From: Achromobacter spanius
Lineage (GTDB): Bacteria; Pseudomonadota; Gammaproteobacteria; Burkholderiales; Burkholderiaceae_B
Assembly: GCF_003994415.1 (NCBI RefSeq)
Contig: NZ_CP034689.1
Coordinates: 3,968,001 to 4,032,000 of the forward strand
Length of the DNA stretch: 64,000 nt
Direction of reading: 5' to 3'
Every line of letters begins with the position of its first letter. The first letter of the stretch is position 1. The position numbers were made by a program, and so were the translations under genes. Positions 24,481 through 31,841 of this stretch are shown piece by piece. The notes under the pieces were generated by a model, which was not told the DNA's origin, made no database searches, and worked only from the letters and a program-made list of their open reading frames with translations.

Positions 24481-25437
24481 TCACCCCCCGCCCACGAATT
24501 CAATGACCACGCTGACGGTGGTGTTCAAGCCCAGCACTCGCTCCAGCAAGGTCTGGCCACCCACCAGGAAGATGACGCCCAACAGCGTCGCGGCGGGCAC
24601 CGTGTATTTGTGTTTGTCGGAGCCCATGGCCTGGTAGGCCAGGTTGCTGACCAACAGGCCGAAGAACGTCACCGGCCCGACCAGCGCCGTGGATACCGAC
24701 ACCAGCACCGCTATCGCCGCCAGCGTCAGCATCAGGCAGCGGCGATAGTCCACGCCCAGGTTCACGGCAATGTCGCGCCCCAGCGCAAGCACGTCGTAGC
24801 GATGGCGCAAGCGCCACACCACCAGCGTCGCCACGCAGACGGCGGCCAGCGCAATCGGCAAGAGCGACACGCGCACCGTGTTGAAGCTGGCGAACATGCG
24901 GTCTTGCAGCACCAGGAACTCGTTGGGGTCGATCAGGCGCACCACAAAATTGGACAGGCTGCGAAACAGCAGCCCGAAGACTATGCCCACCAGCATCATC
25001 AGATGCAGGCTGCGCACCGCATCCGAAAACAGCCAGCGAAACAGCAGGCAGGCAAACGCCGTCATCGCGCAGACTTCCAGCAGAAACGCGGCCACGGGAT
25101 GCTCGGCGGCCACGGCGGCCTGGCCGAAGCCGAACACCACCACCGCCTGGATCAACAGGTACAGCGCGTCAAAGCCCATGATGGCGGGCGTCAGGATGCG
25201 GTTGTGCGTGACGGTCTGGAACAACACCGACGACACCGCCACCGCATACGCCACCAGCAGCATCGCAAGCAGCTTGCCGCCACGAAACGGAATCACGAAC
25301 GACCACTGACCGTTGGCGCCCAAGGTCATGAACGCGATCACGCAAAGCAGCGCGGCGGCGGCCAGCCACTGCAGGCGCGCGGGTTGCGGCGGGCGCGGCA
25401 CGGCGCGGGTAGCGCCAGAGAAAGCAGTATCAACCAA
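24481..25437 (-). CDS. Iron-siderophore ABC transporter permease (second FecCD gene)
   Basis: A 318-residue polytopic inner-membrane protein of the BtuC/FecCD family. The TTG start at 25437 has GGAGGAA five bases before it and overlaps the end of the preceding permease by 8 bp. Hydrophobic segments alternate through LLCVIAFMTLGANG, LLAMLLVAYAVAVSSVLFQTVT, NRILTPAIMGFDALYLLIQAVVVFGF and LTLAAIAVLVSVSTALVGPVTFFGLLVSNLAYQ. The last, with GPVTFFGLLV, is the ATPase-contact loop characteristic of the family. It forms a heterodimer channel with the other permease. Confidence 0.9.
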   Translation of the reverse strand: MVDTAFSGATRAVPRPPQPARLQWLAAAALLCVIAFMTLGANGQWSFVIPFRGGKLLAMLLVAYAVAVSSVLFQTVTHNRILTPAIMGFDALYLLIQAVVVFGFGQAAVAAEHPVAAFLLEVCAMTAFACLLFRWLFSDAVRSLHLMMLVGIVFGLLFRSLSNFVVRLIDPNEFLVLQDRMFASFNTVRVSLLPIALAAVCVATLVVWRLRHRYDVLALGRDIAVNLGVDYRRCLMLTLAAIAVLVSVSTALVGPVTFFGLLVSNLAYQAMGSDKHKYTVPAATLLGVIFLVGGQTLLERVLGLNTTVSVVIEFVGGG

Positions 25438-26422
25438 GGCGATTCCTCCGCAGTCGCAGCAAGCCCAGGAACAGGACGCTGCCGACCACGCCGACCACGG
25501 TGCCGATCGGGATTTCGTAGGGGTGAATCACCAGCCGGCCAATGATGTCGCAGGCCAGCACGAACACGCCGCCCAGCGCCGCCACCCACGGAATGGCGCG
25601 CCGCATGTTGTCGCCCAACACCAGGCTGACGGCGTTGGGCACGATCAGCCCCAAGAATGGAATGCCGCCCGCCGTCACTACCACCACCGCCGAAATGGCT
25701 GACACAATCAGCAGGCCCACGAAGGTCAGCCGCGCGTGGTTCAGGCCCAGGTTGGAGGCGAACTCGCGCCCCATGCCCGCCACCGTATAACGGTCGGCGG
25801 CGGCGTAGGCGGCGCATGCCAGCGCAAAGCCGATCCACAGCAATTCATAACGGCCGCGCAACACGCCCGAGAAATCGCCCGTGGTCCAGGCGTGCAGCGA
25901 TTGCAACAGGTCGAATCGAAACGCCAGGAAGGTGGTTGCCGCGTGGATGACGCCGCCCAGGATCAAGCCGATCAACGGCACGATGAAGGGCGTGCGCAGC
26001 GGCACGCGGCGCAGCAGCGCCAGGAACAGCAAGGTGCCGGCCAAGGCGAAGGCCGTGGCGGTGAGCATCTTGCCGATCACCGGCGTGTCGGGCGCCAGCA
26101 AGGTAACAACCAGGATGCCCAGCGTGGCCGATTCCACGGTGCCGGCGGTGGTGGGTTCCACAAAGCGGTTGCGCACCAGCATCTGCATGATCAGGCCCGC
26201 CACCGCCAGCGCCATGCCGGCCAGCAGCAAGGCCAGCGTGCGCGGCACGCGGCTGACCATCAGCAGGCGCCAGGCGCGCTCGGCCTCTTCGCCCCCACCC
26301 CATAGCGCCGTAAGCGACAACGTGCCCGCGCCCAGGCTGACGCTGGCCACGCACAGCGCCACCAACAGCATCAACACCGCGGCCAGGCCGCCCCAACCGC
26401 TTAGCACCCGCCGCCAATTCAC
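25430..26422 (-). CDS. Iron-siderophore ABC transporter permease (first FecCD gene)
   Basis: A 330-residue FecCD-family permease with a GTG start (VNWRRVLSGWGGLAAVLMLLVALCVASVSLG) after a GAAGGG site. Family blocks: SRVPRTLALLLAGMALAVAGLIMQMLVRNRFVEPTTAGTVESATLGIL, the conserved N-terminal core; PLIGLILGGVIHAATTFLAF; and the GGIPFLGLIVPNAVSLVLGDN cytoplasmic loop that docks on the ATPase. It is the first membrane subunit after the periplasmic binding protein (47-bp gap) and overlaps the second permease, which argues for a single transcript. Confidence 0.9.
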   Translation of the reverse strand: MNWRRVLSGWGGLAAVLMLLVALCVASVSLGAGTLSLTALWGGGEEAERAWRLLMVSRVPRTLALLLAGMALAVAGLIMQMLVRNRFVEPTTAGTVESATLGILVVTLLAPDTPVIGKMLTATAFALAGTLLFLALLRRVPLRTPFIVPLIGLILGGVIHAATTFLAFRFDLLQSLHAWTTGDFSGVLRGRYELLWIGFALACAAYAAADRYTVAGMGREFASNLGLNHARLTFVGLLIVSAISAVVVVTAGGIPFLGLIVPNAVSLVLGDNMRRAIPWVAALGGVFVLACDIIGRLVIHPYEIPIGTVVGVVGSVLFLGLLRLRRNRLG

Positions 26423-26468
26423 AAACGCCCTTCTTGTAAAACCGTCGTGCTGATTGCTTTCATGCCAA

Positions 26469-27419
26469 CTACTTTCCCGCCGCCAACGCCGCCGCGATGT
26501 CGTCCACGTTCTGCTGCATGGCCGTCAAGCCGGCGCTGCCCAGCAAATACCAGTTGAAGCCGTTCAAATACACCACGCGCTTGTTCTTCCACGCCTTGGT
26601 GGGACGCATCAGTTCGTTGTCCAGCATGCGCTGCGCCGACACACCTTCACGGCCAATCGCGGCATCGCGGTCAATCACGAAGAGCCAGTCCGGGTCCATC
26701 TCGGCAATGAACTCAAACGAGACGGCCTGGCCGTGGTTCGACACGTTCAAATCCTTGGAGGCCGGCTTGATGCCAAACGCATCGTGGATGACGCCAAAGC
26801 GCGAACCCGGACCATAGGCGCTCATCTTGCCGCCGGTGGTCAGCACGATCAGCGCCGTGCCGGCCGTGGCCGCCTGGCCTTGCAGCGCGGAGATGGACGC
26901 GCGCAAGGCATCCAACTGCTGCTTGGCCTGCGCCTCTTTGCCGTAGATGGCGGCCAGGGTTTCGGTGTTGCGCGTCACGCTGCCGACCAGGTCGCGCGGG
27001 TTGGCGGTCAGGTCGATGGTGGGAGCCAGCTTGGACAGTTCATCGTATTTGGGCGCCGACCGGCCAGCCACGAAAATCAGCTGCGGCTGGGCGGCATGGA
27101 TCACCTCGTAGTTGGGTTCAAACAGCGACCCGACTTTCAGGTAGCGCTCGTCGGCGTACTGCGCCAGTTGCGGCGGCAGCTTGGCCACCGTGGGCACGCC
27201 CGACACATCCACCCCCAACGCGTGCATCGTATCCAGCACGGCCATGTCCATGACGATGGTCTTGGTTGGATTGGCAGGCACGTTGGTTTCGCCGCGCGCG
27301 TGTTTGACGGACACGGTGGCCTGCGCCACGCACACCCCGGCCGCCGCGCTCAGCGCCAACGCGGCGCCCGCCTGTAGCAGCCAACGGCGGGCACAGCTCT
27401 TTTTTTTCAGCATCGTCAT
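26469..27419 (-). CDS. Siderophore-binding periplasmic protein (FatB/CeuE/YclQ-like)
   Basis: A 316-residue class III binding protein. The signal peptide MTMLKKKSCARRWLLQAGAALALSAAAGVCVAQA has an RRW motif but no lipobox cysteine at the cleavage point. The mature part has TVSVKHARGETNVPANPTKTIVMDMAVLDTMHALG, GSLFEPNYEVIHAAQPQLIFVAGRSAP, and a C-terminal WKNKRVVYLNGFNWYLLGSAGLTAMQQN. That last segment is typical of catecholate receptors such as FatB and CeuE. AGAGGG lies just before the ATG. It receives the ferric complex from the TonB receptor whose gene precedes it and passes it to the permeases downstream. Confidence 0.9.
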   Translation of the reverse strand: MTMLKKKSCARRWLLQAGAALALSAAAGVCVAQATVSVKHARGETNVPANPTKTIVMDMAVLDTMHALGVDVSGVPTVAKLPPQLAQYADERYLKVGSLFEPNYEVIHAAQPQLIFVAGRSAPKYDELSKLAPTIDLTANPRDLVGSVTRNTETLAAIYGKEAQAKQQLDALRASISALQGQAATAGTALIVLTTGGKMSAYGPGSRFGVIHDAFGIKPASKDLNVSNHGQAVSFEFIAEMDPDWLFVIDRDAAIGREGVSAQRMLDNELMRPTKAWKNKRVVYLNGFNWYLLGSAGLTAMQQNVDDIAAALAAGK

Positions 27420-27474
27420 AGAACCCTCTGTGTATTGCGGGGGGACGAGAAGCGCCCCCCCTTGCTCATTGCGA

Positions 27475-29496
27475 TCAGAATTTCACGCCCACGCCCAGCC
27501 AGTAACGGCGGCCGTCTTCCACGTACTCGTAGTCGTCATACGTGACCTGCTTGTCGAACAGGTTGTAGATGCCGGCATACACCGATACGGTCTTGTTCAC
27601 CGCGTACGACGCGCCCATGTCCACGAAGGTATAGGACGGCGCCACCACCGCCGACGACGACGCGCCCGTGGTGGGCTGGCTTTCCTTGCCTCGGTAGTTC
27701 ACGCGCGCCCAGGCTTCCAGCGCGTCCGACGCCTGCCAGTTCACCGTGGTGGTGAACAAATGCTTGGGCAGTTGGTTCAGCGGCTCACCCTTGTACTGGC
27801 CCGACTTCTGTTCCGACTTGGTGTACGTGTAGCTGCTGGTCATGGACCAGTCACGCGCCAGCGGCAGCTTCATGCTGGCTTCGACGCCACGCGACACGGC
27901 CTTGTCCACGTTCATGTAGGTGGTGGGATTGGAGCCGAACTGGTTGGGGCCTTCCGTGCATTGCGACAAGGGGCAAGCCACGCGGGTGATCTTGTCCTTG
28001 AAGTCGTTGTTGAACAAAGTCAGGCCGGCGTTGAAGCCTTCGCCATCGTCATACAGGATGCCGATTTCCTCGGTGACCGACTTCTCGGGCGTCAGGTCGG
28101 GGTTGCCGTACATGTTGCCGCCCCGGCTGACCTGGCCCCAGCCCGCCACCGTCTGGCGCAGGTCCGGTGCGCGAAAACCCGTGGACACGCCGCCCTTCAA
28201 GGTCCAGCGGTCAGCCATGTGCCACACGCCATACAGGCGCGGGCTGAAATGGGTGCCGAAGTTTTCGTCTTCGTCCATGCGCAGGCCGGTGGTGACGGCA
28301 AACGATTCGGTCAGGCGCCATTCGTCTTCAGCAAACAAGGCCCACTGATAGCGGTCGACCTTGCTGGGGCCGCCGGCCAGTTGGTTACCGGTCTGGTCGT
28401 TCAGGCGCTGGCTCAAATAGGTGCCGCCCAAGGTCAGCATGTGCGAGCCCAGCGGCATGGTCCAGCTGGTTTGCAGATTTAGGTTCTTGACCTTCATCTG
28501 ACGCGAGCGGTTGTCAAACTCTTCCTGCTGCACATAGCTGTCCGACACGGCCCAGCCCCAGCGCCCGGTGTGCGACAGCGCCCACTTGTTGCTGCGGTAG
28601 TCGTTCTGGCCCGACGCCGGGCAGCCGGTGCGTGGGCACGCCACGCCCGGCTCCAGCGGGGCCACCGTCTTGCCCAGCGTTTCCTGCATTTTCTGGCGCA
28701 TCGTGGTGGCTTCCAGCACGATGTCGTGGTCGCGGTTGGGCGTCAGCGCCAGCTTGGCCGTGACGCTGTCCGAATTGCGCTTGCGAAAGCCGTTGACGAT
28801 GTCGTCTTCGTCGCGTTGCGAGGCCTGGCCGTAGATCTGCAAACCCAGCAAATCGTTCTTGATGGGACCCGCCAGGTAGAAGTTGCCCTGGTAGATGTCG
28901 CCCGATTTATTGCTTTCCTGAATGGTCGTGTCCATGCGGATCTCGCCGCCCCATTCATCGGGAACCTTGCGAGTGATGATGTTGATCACCCCGCCCATGG
29001 CGTCCGAACCATACAGCGACGACATCGGGCCGCGCACCACTTCGATGCGCTCGATGGCGGCCAGCGGCGGCGTCCAGCCGCCTTCCACGCCGGCGGAATC
29101 CGAGTTGGTGCGGGTTTCACGAGAGCTCTGGCGCTTGCCGTCGATCAGGATCAGCGTGTATTGCGGGCCCATGCCACGCAGGCTGATGTCCTGGCGGTCA
29201 CCGCCACCCGTGATGATGACGCCCGGCACTTCCAGCAAGGCGTCGTTCACGTCGCGGTAGAACTTCTTGTCCAGGTCTTCGCGGGTGATCACGCTGATGG
29301 ACGCGGGCGCATCCTGAATCTGCTGTTCGTAGCCACTGGCCGTTACCACGACGGTTTCCAGGGTCTTGGCTTCGTTGGCGTTCTGCGCCCACGCCGCCCC
29401 CGGGCCCATGCCCAAACCCGCTGCGCAAAGTGCCGCCGCCAACTGCGTGCGCGATGTCAAAACACGGCCGCCCAAGGCCAGATCGTTGCTGCTCAT
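27475..29496 (-). CDS. TonB-dependent ferric-siderophore receptor (FepA/BfeA-like)
   Basis: A 673-residue outer-membrane receptor. The signal peptide ends at GPGAAWAQ; a TonB-box-like ETVVVTAS follows at the start of the mature protein. The plug domain reads DAPASISVITREDLDKKFYRDVNDALLEVPGV and IRGLR-like text, YTLILIDGKRQSSRETRTNS and RIEVVRGPMSSLYGSDAMGGVINIITRK. The 22-strand barrel ends in the aromatic WLGVGVKF, with terminal phenylalanine for assembly. Loop text with acidic and aromatic residues and the RESRETR-like block fits catecholate (enterobactin-type) receptors. It is first in the ABC operon and preceded by a Fur-box-like site. Confidence 0.92.
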   Translation of the reverse strand: MSSNDLALGGRVLTSRTQLAAALCAAGLGMGPGAAWAQNANEAKTLETVVVTASGYEQQIQDAPASISVITREDLDKKFYRDVNDALLEVPGVIITGGGDRQDISLRGMGPQYTLILIDGKRQSSRETRTNSDSAGVEGGWTPPLAAIERIEVVRGPMSSLYGSDAMGGVINIITRKVPDEWGGEIRMDTTIQESNKSGDIYQGNFYLAGPIKNDLLGLQIYGQASQRDEDDIVNGFRKRNSDSVTAKLALTPNRDHDIVLEATTMRQKMQETLGKTVAPLEPGVACPRTGCPASGQNDYRSNKWALSHTGRWGWAVSDSYVQQEEFDNRSRQMKVKNLNLQTSWTMPLGSHMLTLGGTYLSQRLNDQTGNQLAGGPSKVDRYQWALFAEDEWRLTESFAVTTGLRMDEDENFGTHFSPRLYGVWHMADRWTLKGGVSTGFRAPDLRQTVAGWGQVSRGGNMYGNPDLTPEKSVTEEIGILYDDGEGFNAGLTLFNNDFKDKITRVACPLSQCTEGPNQFGSNPTTYMNVDKAVSRGVEASMKLPLARDWSMTSSYTYTKSEQKSGQYKGEPLNQLPKHLFTTTVNWQASDALEAWARVNYRGKESQPTTGASSSAVVAPSYTFVDMGASYAVNKTVSVYAGIYNLFDKQVTYDDYEYVEDGRRYWLGVGVKF

Positions 29497-29564
29497 GATG
29501 CTCGCTTGCTCCCGTACCAGACCTTGCCGCGCCCCTTGCGCGGCCTTGGGTCTGCCTCTTATTT

Positions 29565-29583
29565 CTTAATGAAAACTATTCTC
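29565..29583. promoter_or_regulatory. Fur-box-like site upstream of the first TonB receptor
   Basis: On the minus strand, GAGAATAGTTTTCATTAAG matches the 19-bp Fur consensus at 12 positions by hand count, with a near-palindrome ATGAGAA/TTTTCAT inside. It lies about 70 bp before the receptor start, and in the divergent region shared with the two-component genes. Confidence 0.65.
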
Positions 29584-29706
29584 ATATTAGAATTGAGGCC
29601 TTCGGAACCCGGCAAACACCTTTCCGCAACTTTTATCTTCTTCGCACTTCTTGACACTCCGGCAGGCGGCGTTCAGCCACACTACCGGGTGCGGAACCCC
29701 ATCAGA

Positions 29707-30420
29707 ATGCTCTTCTCACAATCAGCGCCTGCGCGCCGCATCCTGCTCATCGACGACGACGTCGAACTGGCGCAGATGCTGCAGGAATACCTTGAACCCA
29801 ATCATTGCCTGCTCAGCCTGGCTCACACGGGCGCCCACGGGCTTGCCCTGTTGGCGCAGCACGACTACGACCTGATCCTGCTGGACCTGATGCTGCCAGA
29901 TGGCAATGGCCTGGACCTGCTAAAGCAATACCGGCAACGATCGCGACGCCCGGTCATCATGTTCACGGCGCACGGCGGTGAAACCGACCGCGTGTTGGGA
30001 CTCGAATTCGGCGCCGACGACTATCTGGCCAAGCCCTTCAGCCCGCGCGAGCTCAAGGCGCGCATGACGGCGGTGCTGCGGCGCTTTGAAGAAATTCCGG
30101 AAACCACCCGGCCCAGCCTGACGGTGGGCGCCTTGTCGCTGGACCCGGCCACGGGCCGCGCGCGGCTGGACACCGAAGAGGTGCCGCTGACAGGCGCCGA
30201 GCAGCGCATCCTGGAACTGCTGATGCGCGCGCCCGGCCAAGTGGTGGCGCGCGAGCAGATCGGCCTGTATGCGCTGGGCCGACGGCCTGACCGCTACGAC
30301 CGCAGCATCGACACCCACATCAGCGCCTTGCGCAAGAAGCTGCATCTGGACCAGGCCAACGGCGCGCTGTCGATCCGCAACCTGCGAGGCCTGGGCTATG
30401 TGCTGGCGGGTTCGGCCTGA
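29707..30420 (+). CDS. OmpR-family response regulator
   Basis: A 237-residue two-domain regulator. Receiver: acidic pair DDD at 16-18, phosphorylation site aspartate 60 in LILLDLMLPDG, threonine switch in VIMFTAHGG and lysine in YLAKPFSPREL. The winged-helix output domain spans about 135-237 (LTGAEQRILELLMRAPGQVVAREQI ... RYDRSIDTHISALRKKLH ... IRNLRGLGYVL). The ATG at 29707 gives the normal length; the frame is open far upstream as an antisense shadow of the receptor. Its stop overlaps the kinase start. Lying between two siderophore receptors, it is likely a PfeR-like activator of one or both (inference). Confidence 0.93.
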   Translation: MLFSQSAPARRILLIDDDVELAQMLQEYLEPNHCLLSLAHTGAHGLALLAQHDYDLILLDLMLPDGNGLDLLKQYRQRSRRPVIMFTAHGGETDRVLGLEFGADDYLAKPFSPRELKARMTAVLRRFEEIPETTRPSLTVGALSLDPATGRARLDTEEVPLTGAEQRILELLMRAPGQVVAREQIGLYALGRRPDRYDRSIDTHISALRKKLHLDQANGALSIRNLRGLGYVLAGSA

Positions 30421-31841
30421 TGCCCTGGTTGTTGCCCACGCGGTCGCTGTTCTGGCGCGCATTCCTGACGTTCTGGTCTGCCATGGCCATCATCCTGGTC
30501 TGCGGCATGCTGTTCACGGCGGCCGTCGCCTGGTATCGCATCAATTCCCTGGACGGCCTGAATCCCGCCAGCCTGACGCACGACGCGGAACAGGTGGCGC
30601 GCATCCATGGCGAAGGCGGGCTGCAACGCTGGGTCGAAGCGATGGACCAGCGCTATTCCGCGCTGAAGATCTACATCCTGGACGCAAACGACGCCGAAAT
30701 CCTGGGCCGCACGCTGCCCGCCCGCATGCACGATTGGCTGAGCGCCTATCGCGCGGCATCCGATCGGCCCATGCAGGCGGACCTGCTTTCCCCCGATCCC
30801 GCGGGCCAACGCGTGTCATGGTGGCAACCCCAGCGTCTGGTGCTGCCTGATGGGTCCGAACGGCTGATGCTGTTCCTGCCCTTCGATTCCTCGCACTGGG
30901 AAGTGCTGGGGCTGTCGCCCGTGGCGCTGGCCTTGCTGCTGTTCGCGCTGGCCGTCACGGCGCCCTTCTGTTGGGCGCTGACGCGTCACGTCACCGCGCC
31001 CCTGACGCAGTTGCGCCACACCACGCATGCCTTGGCGGCGGGCGACCTGGACGCCCATACGCCGGCCAAGCTGGCCGGGCGCAAGGACGAACTTGGCCTG
31101 CTTGCGCGCGACTTCAACGCCATGGCGGACCGCTTGAAGGCGGTGGTGGATACGCGCGAACAATTGCTGCACAACATCGCGCACGAGCTGCGGTCACCGC
31201 TGGCCCGCCTGCGCCTTGCCAGCGAGCTGGCGCGCCGCAAGGACGAACGCCAGGACGTGCAACTGGACCGCATCGAACGTGAATGCGAGCGGCTGGACGC
31301 GCTGGTCGGCAGCACCTTGCGGCTGGCCCGCCTGGGCGCGCTGCCGGAACCGCGCGACGTGCTGGACCTGAGCGACATCGTCAGCGCGGTGGTGGACGAC
31401 GCCCGCTTTGAAGCCAGCGAACAGCAGCTGCGTATCGTGTGGGAGCCGCAGGCGCCTGTGCCCCTCATCGGCGACCGCGACAGCCTGTCCAGCGCCATCG
31501 AAAACGTCATGCGCAACGCGCTGCGCTTCGCGCCCGCCCACAGCGCGATCCGGGTGCGGCTGCTGGAGCACGCCGATGTCGTTTGCGTAGAGATTGAAGA
31601 CCGGGGGCCCGGGGTTGCGCAGGAAGACCTGGAATCCCTGTTCGAACCATTTTTCCGCGCCGCCTCGGGCGCCAGCACGCCGGGTTCCGGCGCGGGCCTG
31701 GGCCTGTCCATTGCCCAGGCCGCGGTGGCGGCACATAAAGGCCGCATCCGGGCACGCAACGTCTCGCCGCAGGGCTTGAGCGTGCGCATCGAACTGCCGC
31801 GCGAGGCGCGGCAACCGTTGTCCACCGGCATCAGAACGTGA
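30420..31841 (+). CDS. Sensor histidine kinase
   Basis: A 473-residue membrane kinase. TM1 is about residues 10-38 (FWRAFLTFWSAMAIILVCGMLFTAAVAW), the periplasmic sensor about 39-160, and TM2 the LSPVALALLLFALAVTAPFCWAL stretch. A HAMP linker follows (RHVTAPLTQLRHTTHALAAGDLD), then the H box with histidine 255 in LLHNIAHELRSPLARLR, the N box in IENVMRNALRFAP, and G boxes DRGPGVAQEDLESLFEPF and GAGLGLSIAQ. The architecture is CpxA/PfeS-like. It shares a TGATG overlap with the regulator. The periplasmic domain could detect the ferric siderophore, as PfeS does for enterobactin (inference). Confidence 0.93.
   Translation: MPWLLPTRSLFWRAFLTFWSAMAIILVCGMLFTAAVAWYRINSLDGLNPASLTHDAEQVARIHGEGGLQRWVEAMDQRYSALKIYILDANDAEILGRTLPARMHDWLSAYRAASDRPMQADLLSPDPAGQRVSWWQPQRLVLPDGSERLMLFLPFDSSHWEVLGLSPVALALLLFALAVTAPFCWALTRHVTAPLTQLRHTTHALAAGDLDAHTPAKLAGRKDELGLLARDFNAMADRLKAVVDTREQLLHNIAHELRSPLARLRLASELARRKDERQDVQLDRIERECERLDALVGSTLRLARLGALPEPRDVLDLSDIVSAVVDDARFEASEQQLRIVWEPQAPVPLIGDRDSLSSAIENVMRNALRFAPAHSAIRVRLLEHADVVCVEIEDRGPGVAQEDLESLFEPFFRAASGASTPGSGAGLGLSIAQAAVAAHKGRIRARNVSPQGLSVRIELPREARQPLSTGIRT

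Noticed and set aside
29620..29660. Loose direct repeats (CGCAACTT / CGCACTT) before the response-regulator gene
   Set aside because: Too short and imperfect to call a binding site.
28570..29706. Upstream extension of the response-regulator frame
   Set aside because: The frame is open for 379 further codons, but the residues are antisense to the first TonB receptor. The receiver domain starts at the ATG at 29707.
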